This document shows, in pieces, positions 32,185 through 40,649 of a DNA stretch of 64,000 bases. The stretch covers positions 136,878 through 200,877 of the forward strand of contig JBAPOP010000168.1 in assembly GCA_049279675.1 (NCBI GenBank). The letters run 5' to 3'. The first letter of the stretch is position 1. Every line of letters begins with the position of its first letter. Source of the DNA: Palsa-147 sp049279675 (GTDB taxonomy: Bacteria; Acidobacteriota; Terriglobia; Acidiferrales; UBA7541). Below the pieces are notes generated by a model that saw only the letters and a program-made list of their open reading frames with translations, did not search any database and was not told the DNA's origin. Both the position numbers and the translations under genes were made by a program.

Positions 32185-33282
32185 ATGCACGACGACCCCA
32201 AGAATAATTCCACAGCCAACGAGTATTTGTGGGACGGGACCGGCAAACCGGATCCGGAAATCGAGCGCCTCGAAAATTTGCTAGTCCGCTTCCGCCACAG
32301 CGCGCCTGCGCCCGAAGCGTCGGCGATTCTAATTCGTTACGAACAACAACGCCGGAAGCGCGCTCTCTGGACTCGATGGATACCTCTCGCCGCCGCAGCA
32401 GCCATCCTCCTAGCCATTGGCGCCGGTCTATTGCTCCGCCATCCGAAGACTTCTCCAATCTCACTTCCGCAATCTGGCTGGAATGTCGCTTGGAAATCGG
32501 GCGCGCCTCAGGTGGGAGCTGAAAAAATCCGCAGCGGCGCAGCGGATGGCACGCTCGGCGTGGGTCAACTTCTCGTCACCGATTCTCGATCTCGTGCCAG
32601 CATTCAAGTTTCCGATCTCGGAGAAATTGATATCGAGCCGCAATCCCGCGTCCGTCTTCTCGAAACGGATTCCGGCCGGAAGCACATTTCTCTCGAGCGC
32701 GGCATGATTCACGCGACGATCTGGGCGCCGCCAGGCGAATTCGTCGTCGATACTCCTTCCGCAGTGGCAGTTGATCTCGGCTGCGCGTACACGCTCCAAA
32801 CCGACGAATCCGGCTCCGGCATTCTTCGCACCTCGCTCGGTTGGGTTGGATTCAAGCGCAACGGCCACGAATCGTTCATTCCGGCCGGCGCCGCTTGCCC
32901 GACCGATGGCAAGGCCGGGCCCGGCACTCCGTATTTCGAAGATGCTCCGGAACCGTTCCGGCTCGCGCTCTACCAGCTCGATTTTGATTCGCTGCCGCCT
33001 GATCTGCGCGCCGCCGCTTTAGACGTCGTGATAGAAGAAGCCCGCAAGCGCGACGCGCTTTCGCTCTGGCATCTTCTTTCGCGCGTGAGTGATTTCGAGC
33101 GGCCGCGCATCTACGATCGTCTCGCCGTGCTCGTTCCTCCACCCTCGGGCGTTACGCGCGAGTCCGCTCTGCGTCTCGATCCCAAGTCGCTCGATCTTTG
33201 GTGGAATGAATTCGGACTCGGTGACATCGAAGTCTGGCGTCATTGGGAGCGCTCGTGGTCTCAGCCCGGCGCCACCAAGTAG
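32185..33282 (+). CDS. FecR-like membrane protein, probable anti-sigma regulator
   Basis: A 365-residue protein with one membrane segment (residues ~72-93, PLAAAAAILLAIGAGLL), a cytoplasmic N-terminus and an exported C-terminal part. Residues ~130-215 form a FecR domain (VGQLLVTDSRSRASIQVSDLG, IDIEPQSRVRLLE, ISLERGMIHATIWAPPGEF, VVDTPSAVAVDLG). The cytoplasmic segment starts with a conserved-looking EYLWDGTGKPDPEIERLENLL and has no zinc HxxxCxxC anti-sigma motif. The ~100 C-terminal residues are helical and unassigned. Its position 11 bp after the ECF sigma gene makes it the likely partner that senses an envelope signal. Membrane-bound inhibitor or activator cannot be decided here. Confidence 0.8.
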   Translation: MHDDPKNNSTANEYLWDGTGKPDPEIERLENLLVRFRHSAPAPEASAILIRYEQQRRKRALWTRWIPLAAAAAILLAIGAGLLLRHPKTSPISLPQSGWNVAWKSGAPQVGAEKIRSGAADGTLGVGQLLVTDSRSRASIQVSDLGEIDIEPQSRVRLLETDSGRKHISLERGMIHATIWAPPGEFVVDTPSAVAVDLGCAYTLQTDESGSGILRTSLGWVGFKRNGHESFIPAGAACPTDGKAGPGTPYFEDAPEPFRLALYQLDFDSLPPDLRAAALDVVIEEARKRDALSLWHLLSRVSDFERPRIYDRLAVLVPPPSGVTRESALRLDPKSLDLWWNEFGLGDIEVWRHWERSWSQPGATK

Positions 33283-33284
33283 CC

Positions 33285-33313
33285 TGTTAACACTTCTCGC
33301 CTCCGTCGCGTCT
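33285..33313 (+). promoter_or_regulatory. Second ECF-sigma-type promoter copy
   Basis: TGTTAACAC (33285-33293), 13-bp spacer, CGCGTCT (33307-33313), identical in both blocks and spacing to the site before the sigma gene. It starts 3 bp after the FecR-like gene stop. The next gene has AGGAGG at 33341-33346 and ATG at 33358, giving a leader of about 35-40 nt. Confidence 0.7.
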
Positions 33314-33357
33314 TGGCTTGCGAGTGGTTAAGTCAAAACGAGGAGGTTCACAAGACC

Positions 33358-34053
33358 ATGCAACGCAATCCGTTTTTCGTTCGCTTCGCTGCTTTGACAA
33401 TCGCTGCGCTCGGTCTTCTCGCAGTCCCCACGCAAGCTGGCCCACCGCTGATATGCCACACGATTGATATCGGCAACGCAAAGTCGCTGCCCTGGATCAG
33501 CCATGATTGGAGTCTCACCGGAACAGAGAATTACGACACATCAAAACTAGCGCCGGATACCTTGGCGATTCTCAATGGAGACGCAACTGTTCTCGTTCAA
33601 ATGGAAACGCTACGGCGCGCAACTTTGTATGCGCGCACGAACCCCCTCGCCGCAAAGGAATTGCTCGCGAAGCTCGTCGCTCGCGCGAACGACGCCGATT
33701 CTGCCGGGCACGGCGGCGGCCTCGCTCGCTTTGACGCAGGTTATCTTGCGGAAGCTTACGGCCAGTGGCTGGGGAAAGATCGAAACCCCGCCGCGGGTCT
33801 CGATGGCTACGCGTGGGTAAAGCAAGCGCTCTCAGTTCGCGGCAACGATCCACAGATGGAATTCGCCGCGGCTCTAATTACGCTCTCCGGCCCCGCGGCG
33901 GAACATCGCGCGTACGTCGAGAAGGCCCTTGCCGGCGCAAAATCCGATCCGCTGCTTGCCCGCAATCTCTCGAGCCACTTCATAGGTCCTCAAAGCCAGA
34001 CGATCGCCGAACTTTTCAACCGCGACGTGCCGCCGACGAAGGCGCAGCGATGA
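33358..34053 (+). CDS. Exported helical protein of unknown function in an ECF cassette
   Basis: 231 residues from the ATG at 33358, with a perfect AGGAGG 11 nt upstream; an upstream in-frame start at 33313 overlaps the promoter. Residues 1-27 are a signal peptide ending T-Q-A-G. The mature N-terminus reads PPLICHTIDIGNAKSLPW, with a lone cysteine and histidine. The rest is mainly helical with TPR-like spacing (ETLRRATLYARTNPLAAKEL, YLAEAYGQWLG, WVKQALSVRGNDPQMEFAA). I do not recognise the family. It is controlled by the second ECF-type promoter copy and overlaps the next exported gene by 4 bp. Confidence 0.7.
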   Translation: MQRNPFFVRFAALTIAALGLLAVPTQAGPPLICHTIDIGNAKSLPWISHDWSLTGTENYDTSKLAPDTLAILNGDATVLVQMETLRRATLYARTNPLAAKELLAKLVARANDADSAGHGGGLARFDAGYLAEAYGQWLGKDRNPAAGLDGYAWVKQALSVRGNDPQMEFAAALITLSGPAAEHRAYVEKALAGAKSDPLLARNLSSHFIGPQSQTIAELFNRDVPPTKAQR

Positions 34054-35300
34054 GTCTGTATGCAAATTTCTCGACGAGCCTGGCGAAACTGAATCGTCTG
34101 CCGCGAAATGTCAGACGCGTCTGCCTCCTCGCGCCGGCCTTCCTTGTCCTAGTTGTGATCGCGTCCGCCAATTCGCGCAATGCGCGCCCGCAGTCGGTTG
34201 ATCCCGGCCTCACGGCGCACGAGTGGGGCACATTCACCTCAATCGCGGGCAATGATGGCGCGGGGGTCGAATGGACGCCGCTATCCGGCACAAAGGATCT
34301 GCCCGGATTCGTGGAACACCTCCGCGCACAAAATTTCAAGCTCGGCCTGCGTGGGACGGTGCGAATGGAAACCCCGGTGTTATATTTTTACTCGACTCAC
34401 GACATTTCCGTGTCCGTCCACGTTTCGTTCTCCCACGGCTACATCACGGAGTGGTACCCGCACGCCAAGAGCATTGCTCCCGCGTCGGGCGCGAACTCCT
34501 CTGTCTTCGCTGGGAACGACCAGGACGGAACCATCACGTGGAATTCCGTCGCGCTCACTCCGGGATCAACCGATGAACTGCCGCGTGAAGATCGAGATAG
34601 CCCCTATTACGCCGCGCGGGAGACGTCGAGCACGCCTTTATCCGTCAAAGCGTCTGCCGGCGATGAGCGCGAAAAATTTCTCTTCTATCGCGGCGTCTCG
34701 AGCTTTGCCGTTCCTGTTTCCGCGCGGCTCGTCTCTGAAAATCGCGTGCTCGTCCAAAATCTCAGCCAGCAGCCGATTCCCGCTGCCGTTTTGTTCGAAC
34801 GCCGCGGCGACAAGATTGGCTATCGTGTTCTGAGCCCTCTGCAAAACACCGCGATATTCGAATCGCCCGAACTTTCCGGCTCGGTCGAATCGCTCGGTGG
34901 CGATTTAGAAGCGATTCTCGTTTCGCAGGGTCTCTACGCGGACGAAGCTCACGCCATGCTCGAGACGTGGCGCGATTCCTGGTTCGAGGAAGGCAGCCGC
35001 CTTTTTTACATCGTGCCGAAGCCGTTCGTCGATTCGGTGCTGCCGCTTTCGATCGCTCCCGCGCCCGCGGATCCAGTACGCGTATTCGTCGGCCGCCTCG
35101 ATCTCGTCACGCCCGCCACGGAACAGAACGTTGCTCAAGCATTTGCCGCCAACGATCGCGAAACGCTGCAGAAATACAATCGCTTCCTCGAGCCAATTCT
35201 GAACATCATGATCGAAAGGGAATTGGACCCGGCGCGCGCCGCGAAGCTGCAAGAATATCTGCAGTCCGTCTACGCTCGGATGTTCGCTCAGAACCGCTAA
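34050..35300 (+). CDS. Exported protein of unknown function with HEWGTFT motif
   Basis: 416 residues from the ATG at 34050, which overlaps the preceding stop (ATGA); the frame stays open upstream to 33765 but only as an overlap. Residues ~20-42 are a signal peptide or signal anchor (VRRVCLLAPAFLVLVVIASA). The mature part begins with the block LTAHEWGTFTSIAGNDGAGVEW, then VRMETPVLYFYS and VSFSHGYITEWYPHAK, a beta-rich protein. The last third is helical with FYIVPKPFVDSVLPL. I know such HEWGTFT proteins only as uncharacterised. Translation coupled to the helical protein suggests that the two work together outside the cytoplasm. Confidence 0.7.
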   Translation: MSLYANFSTSLAKLNRLPRNVRRVCLLAPAFLVLVVIASANSRNARPQSVDPGLTAHEWGTFTSIAGNDGAGVEWTPLSGTKDLPGFVEHLRAQNFKLGLRGTVRMETPVLYFYSTHDISVSVHVSFSHGYITEWYPHAKSIAPASGANSSVFAGNDQDGTITWNSVALTPGSTDELPREDRDSPYYAARETSSTPLSVKASAGDEREKFLFYRGVSSFAVPVSARLVSENRVLVQNLSQQPIPAAVLFERRGDKIGYRVLSPLQNTAIFESPELSGSVESLGGDLEAILVSQGLYADEAHAMLETWRDSWFEEGSRLFYIVPKPFVDSVLPLSIAPAPADPVRVFVGRLDLVTPATEQNVAQAFAANDRETLQKYNRFLEPILNIMIERELDPARAAKLQEYLQSVYARMFAQNR

Positions 35301-35433
35301 AATTTGGCCCACGCTTCGCAAACGCCGCTCTCAATTCGAGCGTTGACTGAATTCATGCCCTAAGCCTAAGATTCCGGCCGACTCGCGAGAACAATTCGCG
35401 CCATCTTGTTATTTTCACCGGCGTCCCGACTCA

Positions 35434-37536
35434 ATGATGAAAACCCAGGTCCCGCATCCCGGTTTCACGAAATGGCTTCTGGCCATTGTCGCCGTGCTCT
35501 GGTTCATGTCGGCGGGCGCCAAACCTCCAGCCCGTGAAATTCAGGCGAGTGACTCGAAGCCTCTCTACTCCGGTATCCGCATCGAGAAAACCTGGATTCC
35601 GATGCCCGACGGTGTAAAGCTCGCGGTGACTCTCTATCTTCCGGAGGGCGCAAAGCCCGCCGAGAAATTTCCCGCGATTCTCGAATACATTCCGTACCGC
35701 AAAGATGATTGGCAGGAGTCTTGGGATTACGAGCTTCATTCCTACTATGTACTGCGCGGATACGTCAGCGCTCGCGTCGATATCCGCGGCACTGGGACGA
35801 GTGAAGGCGCTCCGCCCGATCGTGAATACTCGCGCGTTGAACAAAGCGACTGCACGGAAACGATCGCGTGGCTCGCGCGCCAGTCTTGGTCGAACGGAAA
35901 CGTCGGAATGACCGGCATCTCTTGGGGCGGTTTCAATGCGCTGCAAATGGCTTCGCGCCGCCCACCCGCGCTGAAGGCCATCATCGCCGTAGCCGCCACT
36001 GAGAATCTCTTCCACGACGACATTCACTACATTGACGGCATCATGCACGCCGACGAATACGAACTCGGCATGGATCAGGAACTTCAGATGACCGAGCCGC
36101 CGAATTTTCCGACGGACGAAAAGCATGTCGCGCCGCGCTTCGATTCCGATCCGTGGTTCTTGCTTTATCTTCGCCATCAGCGCAATGGCGCATTCTGGCT
36201 CGAGCCTTTTCAACAGCCGGTCTACGATTCAATTCAAATTCCCATCTATCTCATCGGCGGTTTTTACGACGGCTATCGCGACAATCTTCCTCGCATGATG
36301 ATGCACTTGAAATCGCCGGTGAAAGCGCTCCTCGGCCCCTGGAACCACACGTATCCGAATGATGCCGAGCCAGGCCCGGAATTCGAATGGCGCGAATCCG
36401 CCGTGCGCTGGTGGGATCGCTGGCTGAAGGGCGTGAACAACGGAATTGAAAAAGAACCGAGCCTTACGGTCTACATGCGCCACTGGTATCGGCCCGATCC
36501 AAGCGCGCGCGAGATTCCCGGCGAATGGCGAACCGAAAATTCCTGGCCGCCCGCCGGAATGAACGAGCAGACGATGTTTCTCGCCGCGAATCACGCGCTC
36601 AGTTCCACTGCGCCCGCGGTCTCCGCAGATCAATTGAAATACGCTCCGACCGCTGGCGTGGACGCGGGCTTCTGGTGGGGCGAATTGACGAACGATCAGC
36701 GCCCGTCAGACGCCTACAGCCTCGTCTACGATTCGCCGCCGCTCGACCAGGACACCGCGATACTCGGCTTTCCGCACGTCTCGCTAAACGCTTCAGCGAC
36801 CGCACCGCTTGCGGATTGGATGGCGCGGCTATCTGACGTCGCGCCCGATGGCACCACGACGCTCATCACCGGCGCAGCATTGAACGGCGCGCAGCGAGAG
36901 TCGGACAGCGATCCAAAAGATTTGCAACCGGGCAAGATCTACCCGCTGCAGATCGAGATGCACGTGACCTCCTGGGTTTTTCCGCGCGGCCATCGCATCC
37001 GCGTCGCAATTTCGAATGCATTGTGGCCGATGCTTTGGCCGACGCCGTTTCCGATGACGACAACGCTCGCGCTCGGCGGCGACAGCGCTTCGCGTCTCGT
37101 CTTGCCAGTCGTGCCGCTACACGGCACCTCACCAGCGCCGTTTCCGCCGCCAGCAAAGGATCCGTCGCTCCCGGGATTCACCCATGGCGGCGGCACGTTT
37201 CCCGGCGTTTTCGAGCTCGTCCGTGACGAGAACGGGCACACATCGCGCGTCAACTGGCATAGCGATACCTTCGCCGGATTTCCGTGGGGCAAAGAGGATT
37301 ATCACGAAGAACTTTCTTACGCGGCGGCCGACGACACTCCCGCCGTTAGCTCGGTTCGCGGCGAAGCGGAAACAAAAATCGAATTGAAAGGCCGCGTTGT
37401 GCTTTTCAAATCAGTTCTCGAGCTTCATAGCGACGCAAAAAATTTCTACTACCATTACAAACGCGATCTAGTCGAAAACGGCAAGACGATTCGCACGAAA
37501 ACCTGGGCGGAAACGATCCCACGCGATCATCAATAA
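35434..37536 (+). CDS. CocE/NonD-family alpha/beta hydrolase, exported
   Basis: A 700-residue serine hydrolase of the X-Pro dipeptidyl-peptidase S15/cocaine-esterase type. Residues 1-30 are a signal peptide (WLLAIVAVLWFMSAGA). The catalytic serine is in the nucleophile elbow GISWGG near residue 167, preceded by VDIRGTGTSEG. The Asp region is IYLIGGFYDGYRDN, and the His lies in LGPWNHTYP. The C-terminal jelly-roll domain (residues ~410-640) contains YPLQIEMHVTSWVFPRGHRIRVAIS. The enzyme probably cleaves peptides or esters in the periplasm. It has its own start 133 bp after the ECF cassette. Confidence 0.9.
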   Translation: MMKTQVPHPGFTKWLLAIVAVLWFMSAGAKPPAREIQASDSKPLYSGIRIEKTWIPMPDGVKLAVTLYLPEGAKPAEKFPAILEYIPYRKDDWQESWDYELHSYYVLRGYVSARVDIRGTGTSEGAPPDREYSRVEQSDCTETIAWLARQSWSNGNVGMTGISWGGFNALQMASRRPPALKAIIAVAATENLFHDDIHYIDGIMHADEYELGMDQELQMTEPPNFPTDEKHVAPRFDSDPWFLLYLRHQRNGAFWLEPFQQPVYDSIQIPIYLIGGFYDGYRDNLPRMMMHLKSPVKALLGPWNHTYPNDAEPGPEFEWRESAVRWWDRWLKGVNNGIEKEPSLTVYMRHWYRPDPSAREIPGEWRTENSWPPAGMNEQTMFLAANHALSSTAPAVSADQLKYAPTAGVDAGFWWGELTNDQRPSDAYSLVYDSPPLDQDTAILGFPHVSLNASATAPLADWMARLSDVAPDGTTTLITGAALNGAQRESDSDPKDLQPGKIYPLQIEMHVTSWVFPRGHRIRVAISNALWPMLWPTPFPMTTTLALGGDSASRLVLPVVPLHGTSPAPFPPPAKDPSLPGFTHGGGTFPGVFELVRDENGHTSRVNWHSDTFAGFPWGKEDYHEELSYAAADDTPAVSSVRGEAETKIELKGRVVLFKSVLELHSDAKNFYYHYKRDLVENGKTIRTKTWAETIPRDHQ

Positions 37537-37705
37537 CCGCCGATCATCGATTCCTCGGCTCAGAATCCAGTTTTGGCCTCGAATGAAGTCGAGACTAGGT
37601 AGACAAACGCTACGAACTTAGCGCAGACTTTTTCCGGTGTATCGCGCACGTGAGCGCTAGGATAAATATCGCAATTTCGAGAGCTGGCTCTCACAAAATG
37701 TCACG

Positions 37706-38581
37706 GTGACGATGATGCCGCCCCGTCCAAAAAACAGCGCGATTCTTCTGATCAGTTGCCCGGACCAGAAGGGCCTAAACGCTGCAATTGCAGACTTTAT
37801 CTTTCGCAACGGCGGCAACATCCTTCACGCCGACGAGCACCAGGATGAAGATCTCGGCCTGTTTCTCATGCGCGTCGAGTGGGATCTCGCCGGCTTCGCC
37901 CTCGACATGCGGGAGTTCCATCGCCACTTCGCGCCCATCGCCACAAAATTCGGAATGGATTGGCGCGTCGCTCTATCAGCCTATCGTCCTAGCATGGCGC
38001 TTTTCGTTTCGAGATTCGATCACTGCCTCGCCGATTTGCTTTACCGGCACCGCAGCGGCGAACTCGCTTGCGACATTCCTTTCATCATCAGCAATCATCC
38101 CGACGTGCAGGCTCTTGCCGATTTTTATCGCGTGCCGCTTCACGTCGTCCCCGTTACGAAGGAAAATAAATCTCAGGCGGAGGCCGCGGAGCTCGCGCTT
38201 CTCTCACCGCAAAATATCGATCTGATCGTCCTCGCGCGTTACATGCAAGTGCTCTCGCCCGATTTCATCCGGCATTTTCCGCACCGCATCATCAATATTC
38301 ACCATTCGTTTCTACCCGCTTTCGTCGGCGGAAAGCCGCACCACCAGGCGTATCAGCGCGGAGTGAAGCTCATCGGCGCCACCGGCCACTACGTCACGGA
38401 AGTTCTCGACGATGGTCCGATCATCGAGCAGGACGTTGTGCGCATCTCCCATCGCGATACACTCGACGATTTAATTCAAAAGGGAAGGGATCTCGAAAAG
38501 GTCGTACTCTCTCGCGCGGTCCGCTGGCACATCGAGAATCGAATTCTTCTCTACGGCAACAAGACGGTCATTTTCGACTGA
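37706..38581 (+). CDS. purU: Formyltetrahydrofolate deformylase PurU
   Basis: 291 residues from a GTG (ATG at 37712 and 37715 are alternatives). PurU hydrolyses 10-formyl-THF to formate and THF. Residues ~10-88 are an ACT domain (ILLISCPDQKGLNAAIADF), followed by the formyltransferase domain with IISNHPDV, the catalytic IINIHHSFLPAFVGGKPHHQAY block and GATGHYVTEVLDDGPIIEQD with its aspartate. PurU genes often accompany glycine-betaine and sarcosine demethylation genes, where they remove one-carbon units. That fits the Rieske/BHMT-like genes just downstream. Confidence 0.95.
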   Translation: MTMMPPRPKNSAILLISCPDQKGLNAAIADFIFRNGGNILHADEHQDEDLGLFLMRVEWDLAGFALDMREFHRHFAPIATKFGMDWRVALSAYRPSMALFVSRFDHCLADLLYRHRSGELACDIPFIISNHPDVQALADFYRVPLHVVPVTKENKSQAEAAELALLSPQNIDLIVLARYMQVLSPDFIRHFPHRIINIHHSFLPAFVGGKPHHQAYQRGVKLIGATGHYVTEVLDDGPIIEQDVVRISHRDTLDDLIQKGRDLEKVVLSRAVRWHIENRILLYGNKTVIFD

Positions 38582-38628
38582 TCGAACGCGGTCATCCGGC
38601 GGATCCGACCAGCGCGGGATAGGCAATC

Positions 38629-38661
38629 CGTAGGGGCGGGTCTCAGACCCGCCCGGCCTTT
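38629..38661 (+). repeat. REP-like palindromic element, copy A
   Basis: It starts CGTAGGGG, contains GGGCGGGTCT-C-AGACCCGCCC as a nearly perfect palindrome, and ends GGCCTTTC. It lies between the convergent purU and Rieske genes and could also serve as a transcript-end hairpin. Related copies are at 53016, 61044 and 61095. Confidence 0.65.
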
Positions 38662-38691
38662 CATCGCTTCTATTTAATCTCCACTTCGAAT

Positions 38692-39849
38692 CTAATGTCC
38701 CGCCGTCGCCGCGCGTATGTCTTTCAAATCAGCCGCCAGCAATCGATGAAACAGATGCTCGCCCGTCTCGCGCCGCACCGATAGCCGTCCCGCTAAATAC
38801 GCCTGCGAATTCAATCCGCGCTGCACGGCTTCGCACAGAGAAATATCTTCTTCCTGCACGCGATGGCTCACGGAAATGCTCTGCCGGTTGTAATCGTTCG
38901 CGTCGCCGCCCGTCTTCTCAAAATAAAAATCAAAAATCACAAGGCAGCGATCCTGCTTCAGCGGCAGGACAAGATTCGTATCCAAATATCCTTCATACCA
39001 ATTCAGCATGAAGTTCGGATAAAGCCAGAAATAATGACCCATGTCGCCGGTGCGCGTAGCGGCTACGTCGGCATCTTCCTTCGATTGTTTCAGTGGCGTG
39101 GATTGCACGCAGAAGCGATCTTCATTTTCGATCGTGTACTTCGTGATATCGATGCCGCTGTTTAATCCTTTATGCGCGTGCGGCACGTGATAGCCGCCAT
39201 CGAGAAAATTATCCACGTAAACTTTCCAATTGCAGTTCAGCTCGTAGCTTCTGCGCTCGACGAATTGCAGCGTCCCAAGCTTTAGCGGTTTCACGCGCGC
39301 GACGAGCCCGCCGAGAAATTCTTCCAGCGGCTCCGCTTTCGGATCGAGGTTGATGAAAACAAGATTTTCCCACGTCGCGACGCGAATCGGCACAAGCCCA
39401 TTCTGTGAGCGGTCGAAGTGGCAGACACCCTCGAACTCCGTCATGCCCTTCAGCGCGCCGTCGAGCCCGTAAGTCCAGCCGTGATAAGGACAGCGCAAAT
39501 GCTCGGCGTGCCCCTGCGGTTCGGTGACCACCGCTGCGGCGTGGTGGCGGCAAACATTGAAGAATGCCCGGAGAACACTATCTTTGCCGCGAACCACGAC
39601 GATCGGCTCCCCGGCAATCTCGGCAGTGAAAAATTGTCCCGGCTCGACCACTTGATGCGCCCGGCCGATCGCCTGCCACGTCTTGCTGAAGACACGCCGC
39701 CTCTCCAAATCCGCAATCCGCGAATCAAAATACCACGGCGCCGGAATCGTATACGCTTCGGCGAGCGGCGCCTTATCGTCGTAAAGCGCGAGAATCTCCT
39801 GAACCGTCTGTTCCATGAAAGCTTCCCTTTCGATGTCTTTCAATTCCAT
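38692..39849 (-). CDS. Rieske non-haem iron oxygenase, choline/betaine-monooxygenase-like
   Basis: 385 residues from the ATG at 39849; an in-frame GTG at 39891 would overlap the TetR gene. The Rieske 2Fe-2S motif is CRHHAAAVV and CPYHGWTYG. The catalytic domain has NCNWKVYVDNFLDGGYHVPHAHKGL, with the two iron histidines and the bridging aspartate. FWLYPNFMLNWYEGYLDTNLVLPL closely resembles plant and bacterial choline monooxygenases, so a quaternary or methylated amine substrate is likely. No ferredoxin reductase gene is adjacent. It is probably co-transcribed with the TetR gene 19 bp upstream. Confidence 0.85.
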   Translation of the reverse strand: MELKDIEREAFMEQTVQEILALYDDKAPLAEAYTIPAPWYFDSRIADLERRRVFSKTWQAIGRAHQVVEPGQFFTAEIAGEPIVVVRGKDSVLRAFFNVCRHHAAAVVTEPQGHAEHLRCPYHGWTYGLDGALKGMTEFEGVCHFDRSQNGLVPIRVATWENLVFINLDPKAEPLEEFLGGLVARVKPLKLGTLQFVERRSYELNCNWKVYVDNFLDGGYHVPHAHKGLNSGIDITKYTIENEDRFCVQSTPLKQSKEDADVAATRTGDMGHYFWLYPNFMLNWYEGYLDTNLVLPLKQDRCLVIFDFYFEKTGGDANDYNRQSISVSHRVQEEDISLCEAVQRGLNSQAYLAGRLSVRRETGEHLFHRLLAADLKDIRAATAGH

Positions 39850-39868
39850 CGTGAGCTCGTAGCGCGTT

Positions 39869-40549
39869 TTAGCGCGCGCCGATGGCTCCACGAAGAATCG
39901 TCAGGAATTGCTGAATGCGAATTTTGTTTTTCTCCGGATCGCCCGGATGCGGAAAAAGTCCTGGGTCCAATTCTTCCGTGAGCAGTGCATCCTGGAAACG
40001 CTCCATCGTCCATTCCAAAATCGACGCAATCATCGGCGAGTCAACGTCTGAGCGGACTTCGCCGCGCCCGATGGCGTACCGGACGACCGCCGCGCTGCCG
40101 TAAGGATCGTCGGCAATCAGAAATCGGTTGATCTCGCGCTTCAATGAAAGCTCAACGCCGTAATTTCCGATCAGCACGACGCGGTAGGGAATCCAGTCTT
40201 CGTGCAACATGTGCTCGGTGCGAACGAGCCAGTAGCGCAACACATCGAAAAATCCCTTGTCGCGAATGTTCGCGGGGCAATCGAGATACTTCGGCAGGGA
40301 ATGCGCGGCCCTTTTATACGCCTCGAGAAACAATCCCGACTTGCTGCCGAAATACTGAAAGATCGAGCCCTTTGCCACACCGAGTTCAACGGCGAGATCC
40401 TCGATGCGCGCGTCGTGATAGCCGCGCTCGGCGAAATGGCGCATCGCCGCCTCGACGATTCGCAGGCGCTTGGCTTCGAGTTTTGGCCGCGGTTCCGGTG
40501 GTGCGAGAGGTGCGGGAGGGATAATTGCACGTTGAGCCTTCGCTGGCAT
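39869..40549 (-). CDS. TetR-family transcriptional regulator
   Basis: 226 residues from the ATG at 40549; the frame extends to 40621, but that would place an operator inside the gene. A Pro-rich N-terminus precedes the TetR helix-turn-helix (RLRIVEAAMRHFAERGYHDARI, then LAVELGVAKGSIFQYFGSKSGLF). The C-terminal ligand domain (~residues 75-215) has no assigned ligand. Two TGACY-N3-RGTCA palindromes lie in the divergent region to the FAD oxidoreductase gene, one over its own ribosome-binding region. This indicates autorepression and control of both directions. Confidence 0.92.
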   Translation of the reverse strand: MPAKAQRAIIPPAPLAPPEPRPKLEAKRLRIVEAAMRHFAERGYHDARIEDLAVELGVAKGSIFQYFGSKSGLFLEAYKRAAHSLPKYLDCPANIRDKGFFDVLRYWLVRTEHMLHEDWIPYRVVLIGNYGVELSLKREINRFLIADDPYGSAAVVRYAIGRGEVRSDVDSPMIASILEWTMERFQDALLTEELDPGLFPHPGDPEKNKIRIQQFLTILRGAIGAR

Positions 40550-40552
40550 AGG

Positions 40553-40565
40553 TGACCCCAAGTCA
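40553..40565. promoter_or_regulatory. Putative TetR operator 1
   Basis: TGACC-CCA-AGTCA, a palindrome of the form TGACY-N3-RGTCA, 3 bp upstream of the TetR start codon at 40549. A second copy lies at 40631-40643. Confidence 0.55.
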
Positions 40566-40630
40566 GAAACTTTGAAACGGCCTTCGAGGCGCACTGTAAT
40601 ATCATAACCGCGCATACGCAAGACATTTTA

Positions 40631-40643
40631 TGACTAAGGGTCA
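40631..40643. promoter_or_regulatory. Putative TetR operator 2
   Basis: TGACT-AAG-GGTCA, flanked by A and T that extend the dyad (ATGAC...GTCAT). It covers the Shine-Dalgarno-like AAGGG of the FAD oxidoreductase gene, 7 bp before its TTG start, and its centre is 78 bp from operator 1. Confidence 0.55.
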
Positions 40644-40649
40644 TCGCTC

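Noticed and set aside
33765..34049. N-terminal extension of the HEWGTFT protein
   Set aside because: It overlaps the preceding exported gene in another frame, and the ATG at 34050 gives a normal stop-start overlap followed by a signal sequence.
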